In this document: piece by piece, positions 1 to 7,409 of the stretch | How positions within the stretch are numbered: position 1 is the stretch's first letter | Layout: each line of letters starts with the position of its first letter | Assembly: GCF_914768045.1 (NCBI RefSeq) | Contig: NZ_CAJZCD010000011.1 | Location: forward strand, 1 to 50,629 | Reading direction: 5' to 3' | DNA: 50,629 nucleotides | From: Snodgrassella communis | GTDB taxonomy: Bacteria; Pseudomonadota; Gammaproteobacteria; Burkholderiales; Neisseriaceae | Notes under the pieces: model-generated | Told to the model about the DNA's origin: nothing | Database searches by the model: none | What the model saw: the letters and a program-made list of their open reading frames with translations, nothing else | Program-made: the position numbers and the translations under genes

Positions 1-130
1 AAGAGCGTTGCTTTTGACTGCGTTCTACTTTAAACTGGTTAGTTCTTTCGTGTCGCGTCATCAGCGAAGAAGGCGAACTATACGCCTCGCTCTAAACGCT
101 GTCAACTACTTTCGATATTTATTTTTCGAT
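1..130 (-). promoter_or_regulatory. rRNA operon promoter and start of leader (operon lies left of the window)
   Basis: Read on the minus strand there is a perfect -35 TTGACA (105 to 100), a 17-base spacer and a -10 TATAGT (82 to 77). Upstream (106-130) are A/T tracts like an UP element. Downstream runs a gene-free leader that ends at the window edge with GCTCTT, the start of a boxA-like antitermination signal (consensus TGCTCTTTAACA). This layout is characteristic of proteobacterial 16S-23S-5S operons. The rRNA itself lies outside the window, so the assignment rests on promoter and leader only. The 73-codon reading frame over this stretch on the plus strand is not considered a gene. Confidence 0.75.
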
Positions 131-470
131 TTTTATTCAGATGACTGTTTTTTAATATTCTATTTATTCCTCCTTTTTGTGTTATTGTGCTTTTGTGCTC
201 TTTATTTTTCCTGCGCTGACTGCTTTTGATTCTATTCTGTCTCCATTATTCTGCTTTTCTGATTCTGTCATCCATTTAATTATGAGCTGTTACTTTTGCC
301 GTTTATTTTAATGATTGCTTTTATCTGATATTAAACAATGTTTGGAAATAAGAATACTGTCTACAATAGTCTGTATTCTTATCTAGAATATAATTTTCTT
401 TTGTCTCTATGCTTTTGGTTGGCTGTTATTACTATTCTGTCTAAATGTATTCTTCGGATATGGATGTAAA
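131..470. other. AT-rich intergenic stretch, no gene seen
   Basis: About 340 bases of T-rich sequence between the putative rRNA promoter and the terminator of the secreted-protein gene. No convincing reading frame, RNA gene or repeat was found. Confidence 0.6.
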
Positions 471-477
471 TATTCAT

Positions 478-501
478 GAAGCACGTTTTTAAACGTGCTT
501 C
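478..501 (-). terminator. Hairpin terminator after the secreted-protein gene
   Basis: Inverted repeat GAAGCACGTTT / AAACGTGCTTC lies about 20 bases beyond the stop of the minus-strand gene ending at 524. The following sequence on that strand is A/T-rich but has no long U run, so efficiency is uncertain. Confidence 0.5.
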
Positions 502-523
502 TTAGATTTCTGAACTGTGGATA

Positions 524-1255
524 TTATTTGTAGCCACCTTTTACTATTGTTCCGCTTTGGTCATGTTGCCAAGTAATAGCGCCAGGACAGTCCTGTGAAC
601 CACCTGATAAGGTGGAAATATTGCCTTTAATGGTGTTGTTGTTAGCCGTTGGTGGTAAAAATTTAATTTCATAGTAAGGCCAGCCTTTTTTATCACAAGT
701 CAGATGAAATGATGGATTATTCATTTTGTAATTTTCAATCCATGAAACTTGTTTATTAGCCAGATTGCCCGCCGACGGGCTAACTTCCCATCGCCCAATG
801 ATATCTCTACGTCCGGTAGTCTGATTGGTAACGGTTCCCATTAATAGGTTGCCATTTTTTTGTACTCTGAAAGTAAAGGTGTCGCCAAGTTCCCCCGGGA
901 TATATGTGCGGCAAGTAGCGCCACTTCTGGCTCCATCTGCACCACTTTTGCAATTGGGATGTCTGGCAATGGTGTCTTTACGAAAGCTGCTGAATAAAAC
1001 CATGAACTGGCGTGAACCATCTTTGGCATTAGTAGTTGGCTGGATACCGGTATAGGCTATTCCTCCGCCTCCGGTAAAGCCAAATTGATTGGCAAAATAA
1101 AATTCATCAACGGGTGCTGCCTGATTGATGGTAATAGCAAAGGTGATATTTTGTATTATGCTGGAAGTCGGAATACTCCAGTTAAGTGTGGGTGTTGCTG
1201 CTAATGCTTGGGCAGCAGCAAACGCAGACATGATTGCTATTGTTTGTTTTTTCAT
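524..1255 (-). CDS. Secreted protein of unknown function
   Basis: A 243-residue protein with a clear Sec signal peptide: a short KK N-terminus, a hydrophobic core and likely cleavage after AQALA near residue 19. A strong ribosome binding site (CAGGAGAG) precedes the ATG. The mature part is rich in aromatic and glycine residues (GFTGGGGIAYTGIQ near residue 60), with Cys residues in PNCKSGAD...GATC, in HLTCDKK and near the C-terminus in SQDCPG. These could form disulfides in the periplasm or outside the cell. The GIQ...FMVLFSSF stretch weakly recalls lectin-like DUF3472 proteins, but I could not confirm that and do not assign a function. It is a single-gene unit with its own terminator. Confidence 0.75.
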   Translation of the reverse strand: MKKQTIAIMSAFAAAQALAATPTLNWSIPTSSIIQNITFAITINQAAPVDEFYFANQFGFTGGGGIAYTGIQPTTNAKDGSRQFMVLFSSFRKDTIARHPNCKSGADGARSGATCRTYIPGELGDTFTFRVQKNGNLLMGTVTNQTTGRRDIIGRWEVSPSAGNLANKQVSWIENYKMNNPSFHLTCDKKGWPYYEIKFLPPTANNNTIKGNISTLSGGSQDCPGAITWQHDQSGTIVKGGYK

Positions 1256-1575
1256 TTTCTCTCCTGTTGTTCATAATCAATTGTTTATCTATGTATGTTA
1301 TTAGTATTAAGTACACGCTAATTGTACTGTAGGACTTTACCACTATCATTTATTTTCTTAAACGTTTAATTTTATATAACTGAGAATATTCAAATGCAGT
1401 TAGGCAATGGGATATTTTTGCAATAGCTTCTTTATGTATTAATTCAGCTTTAAATCTAGCTTAATTAAGTGTTAATAAGTTTATAAATTTCTTTGTTTTA
1501 GCTAGTTAGGCCTGTCATATGTTAGTGTTAGTTCATATTGCAAATAATAATGGTTTCTATTATCATGATGCAAAT
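1256..1575. other. Intergenic region between divergent genes
   Basis: Holds the upstream regions of the secreted-protein gene (minus) and tonB (plus). It is AT-rich. No convincing consensus promoter and no clear Fur box (GATAATGATAATCATTATC-like) could be picked out by eye. Confidence 0.4.
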
Positions 1576-2346
1576 ATGGAAAACCAACGTAAAGTCAATT
1601 TTTTGATTGTAGTTCTCGTACTGGGAATGCATGCTTTTCTATTCTGGGCACTGATAGCTGCTCATGTAGAACAAGAAATCGATATTAATCCACCAGCACT
1701 TGCTTTTGTTGATTTGAATATGATTGCAAATCAGGTAGGTAATGATGATGCCACTCAGAAGCCACGATCTCAACAATCTAATATGCACGAGAATTCGGTA
1801 ACCGTACCGGCTAAAAAAGTGATACCTGAAAAATCGCTGATTAAGCCGGTGGTTACAACCAAAGCACATAGTCAATTTAAGGTTACGCCTACAAAAGAGG
1901 ATGTACCAAATTTATCGCCGATGGCAGAAAAGACTACGTCAACAATTCCTACGACTGCAAATAATAGTTCTTCTGGTTCGGTATCTGTAAATGATAGTGG
2001 CGGGTCTGAAACCACATCTGCTAATGGCAAAAGTAACAAGGGTCAGACTGGTGGCAGTGTGGTAATACCAAAAGAATATCAGGGTGGATTTCTGACAGAA
2101 TTAAGACCTCCTTATCCCAATGACTCTCGTGAAAATGGAGAAGAGGGCTCTGTAGGGGTAATTGTTTCGGTTTCAGCAAATGGTACTGCACAGAACGTAG
2201 TAATCAGTAAAAGTAGTGGTTATCGCCGCCTTGATCGTGCAGCTAAGCAGGCGGTATTGAAACATCGCTTCAAACCAGCCACTCGTGATGGGGTTCCGAT
2301 CCCACACAGCTACAACTTCAATATATATTTTAATATAAATAATTGA
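1576..2346 (+). CDS. tonB: Energy transducer TonB
   Basis: TonB spans the periplasm and passes proton-motive-force energy from ExbB/ExbD to outer-membrane receptors for iron complexes and similar ligands. The protein has an N-terminal membrane anchor (about residues 8-28), a long low-complexity Pro/Lys/Ser/Thr linker, and a C-terminal TonB domain with RPPYPNDSRENGEEGSV, then VVISKSSGYRRLDRAAKQAVLKHRF. These are the conserved YP and SSG...LD.AA motifs. The start is uncertain: ATG at 1576 places the anchor near the N-terminus as usual and gives 256 residues, while an in-frame ATG at 1519 would add 19 residues. Neither has a strong Shine-Dalgarno. exbB and exbD follow on the same strand. Confidence 0.9.
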   Translation: MENQRKVNFLIVVLVLGMHAFLFWALIAAHVEQEIDINPPALAFVDLNMIANQVGNDDATQKPRSQQSNMHENSVTVPAKKVIPEKSLIKPVVTTKAHSQFKVTPTKEDVPNLSPMAEKTTSTIPTTANNSSSGSVSVNDSGGSETTSANGKSNKGQTGGSVVIPKEYQGGFLTELRPPYPNDSRENGEEGSVGVIVSVSANGTAQNVVISKSSGYRRLDRAAKQAVLKHRFKPATRDGVPIPHSYNFNIYFNINN

Positions 2347-2418
2347 TAATAATCATGGTAATTTAGATTTTGAGATGATTTGATTAAATCATTGTTAACT
2401 TTGAAGGTAATTATTCTT

Positions 2419-3087
2419 ATGAACGGTAATATTGCTTCAATTTATGCCCAGAGTGGCTGGATTTTGCTGACGGTTTTGGCCATTCTTGTCTTGATGAGCA
2501 TGATGACCTGGATTATTGCGTTAATACGTTGCTACTGTTTATGGTGTGCCAAACGTGATAACCGAGCTGCATTAAGTTGTTTTGCAACTGTTGAAAATCT
2601 GGCTCAGTTGCAGCATGAACTGGCCGGTAATCAGTCTCCAGTAGCTTTACTGACGCGTAACGCTCTGCAAGCCTGTAAACTTTATCATGATAAAGCTAAT
2701 CACTCACTGGCCGCCGCTATGCCTTTTAATCAGTATCTCTCAAGCCAGATTCGCAATAGTATGGAACAGATTATGCGCCGCTATGAAAGTGGTTTGACTG
2801 TATTAGCCTCAATCAGCTCAAGCGCACCATTTATTGGGCTGTTTGGTACTGTGTGGGGTATCTATCATGCTTTAATTAATATTGGTCAAAGTGGGCAGAT
2901 GAGTATTGCTGTAGTTGCTGGCCCAATTGGTGAAGCATTGGTTTCCACTGCTATTGGCTTGTTTGCTGCTATTCCGGCATTGTTGTTTTATAACTTTCTG
3001 GTACGCAGCAAGAAAAATTTAAGTCGTGATCTTGATGGCTTTGCTCATGATTTACATGCACAATTATTGAATAATGAGGATAAGTAA
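2419..3087 (+). CDS. exbB: Biopolymer transport protein ExbB
   Basis: Inner-membrane proton-channel subunit of the TonB motor, 222 residues, in the MotA/TolQ/ExbB family. It has a first membrane segment near residues 13-35 and the family signature in the second half: ISSSAPFIGLFGTVWGI, then GPIGEALVSTAIGLFAAIPA, which form the two helices facing the channel. The ATG at 2419 follows a GAAGG site. A TTG at 2380 in the same frame is rejected because it would add 13 residues without a ribosome site. The gene lies 72 bases after tonB, and its stop overlaps the start of exbD by one base (TAATG), indicating translational coupling. Confidence 0.93.
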   Translation: MNGNIASIYAQSGWILLTVLAILVLMSMMTWIIALIRCYCLWCAKRDNRAALSCFATVENLAQLQHELAGNQSPVALLTRNALQACKLYHDKANHSLAAAMPFNQYLSSQIRNSMEQIMRRYESGLTVLASISSSAPFIGLFGTVWGIYHALINIGQSGQMSIAVVAGPIGEALVSTAIGLFAAIPALLFYNFLVRSKKNLSRDLDGFAHDLHAQLLNNEDK

Positions 3088-3506
3088 TGGCATTTGGTCA
3101 TTTCAGTGATGATGAGGTTCATGAATCAGCAGATATTAATGTAACGCCGCTGGTTGATGTAATGCTGGTACTGTTGATTGTGTTTATGATTACGATGCCG
3201 GTATTAACCCATTCGATTCCATTATCTTTGCCTACTGCCGCTAATACCAATGCGGCACAACAATCAGAACCGAAATCGCCGTTACGTTTATCTATTGGGG
3301 CTGATGGACAATATAAATTAGGTGATCGGACATTTTCGTTAGCACAACTGCAAAATGAGTTACATCTGAAAGCACAGGCTGATCCCGATGTGGTACTGGC
3401 TATTGCTGCTGATAAACACGTTGCTTATGATTATGTTGCGCAGGTCTTGGCCGCGGCACGGGATGCTGGTCTGGTGAAAGTGGGCTTTGTTACGCAAGAT
3501 AAGTGA
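3087..3506 (+). CDS. exbD: Biopolymer transport protein ExbD
   Basis: A 139-residue partner of ExbB in the TonB complex. A short cytoplasmic N-terminus (ESADINVTPLVDVMLVLLIV) carries the membrane segment and the conserved Asp of NVTPLVDVMLVLLIVF that is needed for proton use. A periplasmic domain follows, ending with ADKHVAYDYVAQVLAAARDAG. The length is normal for the family. It overlaps exbB by one base and is the last gene of the operon before a hairpin terminator. Confidence 0.94.
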   Translation: MAFGHFSDDEVHESADINVTPLVDVMLVLLIVFMITMPVLTHSIPLSLPTAANTNAAQQSEPKSPLRLSIGADGQYKLGDRTFSLAQLQNELHLKAQADPDVVLAIAADKHVAYDYVAQVLAAARDAGLVKVGFVTQDK

Positions 3507-3575
3507 GAAGAGCTAATTGATGATTTAGACTGTTAAAGTTTACTTTGCCTCTATACTTTCTAGCGTGACTATATT

Positions 3576-3608
3576 AACGGGCTTTCTTAAGGAGAAAGTT
3601 CGTTTTTC
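3576..3608 (+). terminator. Intrinsic terminator of tonB-exbB-exbD
   Basis: An 11-12 base-pair stem with two G-U pairs (ACGGGCTTTCT / AGAAAGTTCGT), a TAAGG loop and a T5 run directly after. It sits 70 bases beyond the exbD stop. Confidence 0.75.
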
Positions 3609-3774
3609 AAATCAGTTTGATAAAAGATGAATTTTGTGTACCCCATTTATTATTCAGATGGGCGCTAAATTACATTAATATGCTGATTTGAGTTACTTGG
3701 ATAGGATGACTTCAGATTAAGTTAAATATACAAATGTAATTTTGAGAGTTGCTCTTGTCTGCTTAAATCTATAT

Positions 3775-4077
3775 TTAACAGTCAAACCATTTTTCACTTT
3801 TAAAATATAAATATATACTTACGCTAAAATATATTAATAATATGCAGAGTACTGTTTTTAGTTGAGCATGGAAGAAGTAAGTTAATATTATATAAATAAT
3901 GACTCCTATGCCTGCTATTAGTGTCGGAATAATCCAATAGTATATGATGTGGTTATAAACATCTTTCTCTATGGGCTGTTGTGGAAGTTGTTTTTCTTCC
4001 CTGTATTTTCTCAGTAAAAATATTGAAAGGATTATATCCAGTATTTCCTCAAGTATATTTGCTATGAATTGAAGCAT
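3775..4077 (-). CDS. Small membrane protein of unknown function
   Basis: A 100-residue protein. The first 20 residues are amphipathic (FIANILEEILDIILSIFLL). They are followed by a charged loop and two probable membrane helices, near residues 48-66 (WIIPTLIAGIGVIIYIIL) and 75-92 (VLCILLIYFSVSIYLYF). The start ATG has an AAGGGA site eight bases upstream. It is monocistronic, AT-rich and without a recognisable family. It could be real or a remnant of an accessory gene. Confidence 0.6.
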   Translation of the reverse strand: MLQFIANILEEILDIILSIFLLRKYREEKQLPQQPIEKDVYNHIIYYWIIPTLIAGIGVIIYIILTYFFHAQLKTVLCILLIYFSVSIYLYFKSEKWFDC

Positions 4078-4421
4078 TTATTTTCCCTTTGTTATTAAAA
4101 TTTTACCATTTAATTATACTGTGCAGGATTGATATGGTGCAACTGGATACTGTAGATGTTATTTATATGGTGATACTTGTTGGGACAAACCACGCTGTAA
4201 TTACTTTTAAATTTTCAGAGGCACGTTTAGTTTCAATAGATTTTACTATAATAAAATAATAGAAATATTCTGCCGAGAAAATGATCTGGATATATGGTTT
4301 TGAATATAAATTATTGTTTCAGATATACCTATATAAATAATAGGATGTTTTTGCGCTCAGTTTTGAACTTGATTTGATGCTCAAGAATATATTTGTCTGA
4401 TTGAAGTCTGGTTATATAGAT
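4078..4421. other. Intergenic region with one possible micro-ORF
   Basis: The only candidate is a 41-codon frame on the plus strand at 4134-4259. It has AGGAT upstream, a TATACT box at 4116-4121 and a protein with a hydrophobic middle. It resembles nothing I know and may be chance. Nothing else is visible. Confidence 0.3.
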
Positions 4422-4460
4422 AAAACAGGTAGATTAACTTCTGGCCAATCTACCTGTTTT
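4422..4460 (-). terminator. Terminator of the rpsB-lpxA block
   Basis: A 14 base-pair perfect stem (AAAACAGGTAGATT / AATCTACCTGTTTT) lies 12 bases after the lpxA stop, with A/T tracts on both sides. Reading on the minus strand it ends in TTTTATCTATA. Confidence 0.85.
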
Positions 4461-4472
4461 ATTTTGCTGGTT

Positions 4473-5249
4473 CTAACGGATTACGCCACGTGTAGAGTGG
4501 GTAAAAAATTCTTTGAACACGTGTAGTTCGGGTGCTGAGTCTGCTTCTGCAATAATTCTGGCTTTGGCGTCAGCATAACTTAATCCCTGCCGATAAAGAA
4601 TTTTATACAGACGTTTGATGTTGGTGATTTGCTCTGCTGTAAAGTTATGGCGGCGTAAGCCTTCGGTATTAAGCCCGGCAGGCTCTGCGCGATAACCGGC
4701 GGCCATTACATACGGTGGAACATCTTTATGTACGCCAGCTGCGAATGCAGTCATGGCATAGGCGCCAATATTACAAAATTGGTGTACAAGTGAGAAACCA
4801 CCCAGTATTACATAATCACCAATGACAACATGTCCGGCAAGTGATGCATTGTTGGCAAAGACTGTATGGCTGCCAACAACACAATCATGAGCCAGATGAA
4901 CGTAAGCCATAATCCAGTTATCATCGCCAATGCGGGTTTCACCAATACCGGTAACGGTACCGGTATTGAAGGTGGTAAATTCTCGGATGGTGTTGTTGTT
5001 ACCAATAATCAGTCTGGTAGGTTCACCACGGTATTTTTTATCTTGTGGAATCGCTCCCAGAGAAGCAAACTGAAAAATCCGGTTGCCTGTCCCAATAGTG
5101 GTATGTCCATCTATAACGACATGTGGTCCGATATTGGTATTGGCACCAATCTGCACATTGGCACCAATTACGGTATAAGCACCCACAGATACGCTACTAT
5201 CGAGTTCGGCTTTGGGATCAATAATGGCTGTGGGATGAATCTGCGTCAT
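4473..5249 (-). CDS. lpxA: Acyl-ACP--UDP-N-acetylglucosamine O-acyltransferase LpxA
   Basis: Catalyses the first step of lipid A synthesis, O-acylation of UDP-GlcNAc from hydroxyacyl-ACP, in the cytoplasm. The 258-residue protein consists of left-handed beta-helix hexapeptide repeats ([25 protein letters not shown]) and a helical C-terminus. The catalytic His is H121 in [10 protein letters not shown] (H125 in E. coli), and H156 of VHQFC is also conserved. The residue aligning with the E. coli chain-length ruler G173 is F169, which suggests a shorter acyl chain than C14 (inference). It is the last gene of the envelope operon, 101 bases after fabZ, and is followed by a strong terminator. Confidence 0.96.
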   Translation of the reverse strand: MTQIHPTAIIDPKAELDSSVSVGAYTVIGANVQIGANTNIGPHVVIDGHTTIGTGNRIFQFASLGAIPQDKKYRGEPTRLIIGNNNTIREFTTFNTGTVTGIGETRIGDDNWIMAYVHLAHDCVVGSHTVFANNASLAGHVVIGDYVILGGFSLVHQFCNIGAYAMTAFAAGVHKDVPPYVMAAGYRAEPAGLNTEGLRRHNFTAEQITNIKRLYKILYRQGLSYADAKARIIAEADSAPELHVFKEFFTHSTRGVIR

Positions 5250-5350
5250 GTATATTTCCTACAGTCGTGGTTTAACGACTAGTTTAATCATATGTGATTA
5301 ATGTTTCAGGTGTGCACGATATGCACTTTATGTGTGGCTATGAGCAACCT

Positions 5351-5809
5351 TTATTTATCGACCTTGCGTTTGGCACACATGATTTCCGCCTCGGCTGCAA
5401 TCTGATTGTCTACCCAGGCAGTAGCTTTGAATTTACCGATGTCGCGTTTGTTTGCCAGTAGTTGAACTTCAAATCTGAGTTGGTCACCGGGTATAACTTG
5501 ACGTTTAAAACGGGCGTTATCGATACCAACGAAGAAATAAATTTCATCATCATCACGACCACCATGGCTAAGTATGGCCAGTGTGCCGCAGGCCTGCGCC
5601 ATGGCTTCGATAATCAGAACGCCGGGCATAACTGGAAAATCGGGAAAATGACCTAGAAAAAAGGGTTCATTAGCAGTTACGTTTTTGATTGCGCTCAGGG
5701 TCATGTTTTCGCTGTCGTAAGCGGTAACACGATCAATCAGTAAAAATGGATAACGGTGAGGCAACAATTTTTGTAAGGTACGAACGTCTATAGGTAAAGA
5801 CCAATCCAT
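5351..5809 (-). CDS. fabZ: (3R)-hydroxyacyl-ACP dehydratase FabZ
   Basis: Dehydrates beta-hydroxyacyl-ACP during fatty acid elongation, competing with LpxA for the same hydroxyacyl-ACP pool. The 152-residue hot-dog fold shows [14 protein letters not shown] and the catalytic H54 ([14 protein letters not shown]) and E68 (IIEAMAQA), at the same positions as in E. coli. It lies four bases after the lpxD stop, so the two are translationally linked. Confidence 0.97.
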   Translation of the reverse strand: MDWSLPIDVRTLQKLLPHRYPFLLIDRVTAYDSENMTLSAIKNVTANEPFFLGHFPDFPVMPGVLIIEAMAQACGTLAILSHGGRDDDEIYFFVGIDNARFKRQVIPGDQLRFEVQLLANKRDIGKFKATAWVDNQIAAEAEIMCAKRKVDK

Positions 5810-5813
5810 TGCT

Positions 5814-6875
5814 TTAATCCTGTTGGTTTGATGAATTGCCGTTCAATTCGGCTAATTGGTGTTCTAATGCTTTTATTTTCTGACTCATTTCGTGTAAATG
5901 ACGAATATGCGCAGCATTTTTTACCCAGTCATTGTGTTTTTGTAATGGGAACATAGATGCATAATAGCCACTTTCCTTGATACTGTGACTAACAGCAGTA
6001 GCGGCGCCAATGGTTGTTTTTGGCGGTATATTTAAATGGCCACCAATCATGGCTGCACCACCAATAACGGTATAGTCTCCCACTTCTGTACTGCCAGCAA
6101 TGCCGGTACAGGCCACAATCGCCACATGGGCTCCGATTTTGCCGTTATGGCCAATCATTACTTGATTATCAATTTTGGCGCCTTTTTCAACAATCGTATT
6201 TTCAATGGCACCACGATCAATGGTGGTATTAGCACCGACTTCAACATCATCGCCCAAAACTACACAGCCGGTCTGAACAATTTTGAACCACTCGTTTTTC
6301 TGTTTATCCCAAGCAAACCCAAATCCATCGGCTCCAATGACACAACCAGAATGCAGTTCTACGCGATTACCTAGCTGACAGCCATGATAAATGGTTACGT
6401 TGGCATGAATAATGCAATCATTGCCTACTGTACAGTTTTCTTCAATCACTGTGCCGGCCAGAATACGTGTATTTTCACCAATGACACAGTGTTCTCCAAT
6501 AACAGCGTGAGCCCCAATTTCACAACTGGCTGCAATTTGTGCTGTTGGAGCAATGATTGCACTGGGATGGATAGCTGCTTTGGACTGAGGACGTGGATGA
6601 AACAAACGCGCAACGCGCGCAAAATAAAGATAAGGATCGTCGGTAACAATCAGGGAACGACCAGCTAAAGCTTCAGCAGATTTTTCAGTAACAATTAAGA
6701 TGCCAGCACGGCTGGCAATCGCCTCAGAACGCAAACGGGGATTACTCAGGAAGCTGATATCATGGGCTTGCGCCTGTTGCAATGAAGTTATGCTGGTGAT
6801 AGTGACATCATCACCACGCAGTTGTCCGCCCAGTTGTTCAACCAGCGCTGAGGCGGTTATCTGGTTCACAGTCAT
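5814..6875 (-). CDS. lpxD: UDP-3-O-(3-hydroxyacyl)glucosamine N-acyltransferase LpxD
   Basis: Third enzyme of lipid A synthesis; adds an N-linked hydroxyacyl chain to UDP-3-O-acyl-glucosamine. The 353-residue protein has an N-terminal uridine-binding domain ([12 protein letters not shown]), a hexapeptide-repeat beta-helix from about residue 105, and the catalytic H243 in [12 protein letters not shown]-terminal helix (about residues 325-347) is the ACP-recognition part. It sits between skp (9-base gap) and fabZ (4-base gap), the standard arrangement. Confidence 0.96.
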   Translation of the reverse strand: MTVNQITASALVEQLGGQLRGDDVTITSITSLQQAQAHDISFLSNPRLRSEAIASRAGILIVTEKSAEALAGRSLIVTDDPYLYFARVARLFHPRPQSKAAIHPSAIIAPTAQIAASCEIGAHAVIGEHCVIGENTRILAGTVIEENCTVGNDCIIHANVTIYHGCQLGNRVELHSGCVIGADGFGFAWDKQKNEWFKIVQTGCVVLGDDVEVGANTTIDRGAIENTIVEKGAKIDNQVMIGHNGKIGAHVAIVACTGIAGSTEVGDYTVIGGAAMIGGHLNIPPKTTIGAATAVSHSIKESGYYASMFPLQKHNDWVKNAAHIRHLHEMSQKIKALEHQLAELNGNSSNQQD

Positions 6876-6884
6876 AATTCTGCC

Positions 6885-7385
6885 TTACTGTTTTTGTGCA
6901 TTTAATGCTTTGATAACTGCATCAGTGATGTCAAATTTGCTGTTAACAAATATGGCATCCTGAATGATGAGGTCATAGCCCTCTTTTCGTGCCATATCAA
7001 TGATGACTTTATTTGCATTTTGCTGGAGTGAGGCAAATTCTTCGTTGCGGCGCAGATTATAGTCTTCTGCCAGTTCAACTGCGGCATCTTTATATTGCTG
7101 ATCCATTTGCAGCATCAATTTGATTTTTGCTTCCCGTTCTGCCGCAGGGATTTTACCTGACTCAATTGCTTCTTTGAGTTTCATGCCTTCAGCTTGCATG
7201 GCTTGTAGTTTTTTCTGCCTTGGCGCAAATTCTTTATCTAGTTCTTTCTGGATGGACTGTGCCTGAACAGATTGCTGATAAACTCTGCTGGTATCAATAA
7301 AGCCAAGTTTTTGTATGCTCTCAGCCCATGCCAGAGTACAGGAAAGCAGGGTAGCAGCAAATGTTATGACTATTTTTTTAAGCAT
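6885..7385 (-). CDS. skp: Periplasmic chaperone Skp/OmpH
   Basis: Periplasmic trimeric chaperone that holds unfolded outer-membrane proteins on their way to BamA. The 166-residue protein has a signal peptide (MLKKIVITFAATLLSCTLAWA) and a Lys/Glu/Gln-rich coiled-coil region forming the tentacles (about residues 45-115). The C-terminal part includes VIIDMARKEGYDLI, the typical OmpH ending. It follows bamA by 24 bases. The substrate role is known for the family rather than shown here. Confidence 0.93.
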   Translation of the reverse strand: MLKKIVITFAATLLSCTLAWAESIQKLGFIDTSRVYQQSVQAQSIQKELDKEFAPRQKKLQAMQAEGMKLKEAIESGKIPAAEREAKIKLMLQMDQQYKDAAVELAEDYNLRRNEEFASLQQNANKVIIDMARKEGYDLIIQDAIFVNSKFDITDAVIKALNAQKQ

Positions 7386-7409
7386 GAATTTGTCCTTATC
7401 TAACTACGA

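Noticed and set aside
8-229. 73-codon plus-strand frame at the window start
   Set aside because: It lies over the rRNA-type promoter and leader on the other strand and has no family resemblance.
2343-2364. Fur-box-like GATAATAATCATGG between tonB and exbB
   Set aside because: Too few matches to the 19-base consensus and it lies inside an operon rather than at a promoter.
4808-5282. Frames on both strands over lpxA and its start, and similar ones over lpxD and bamA
   Set aside because: Shadow frames of strongly conserved genes.
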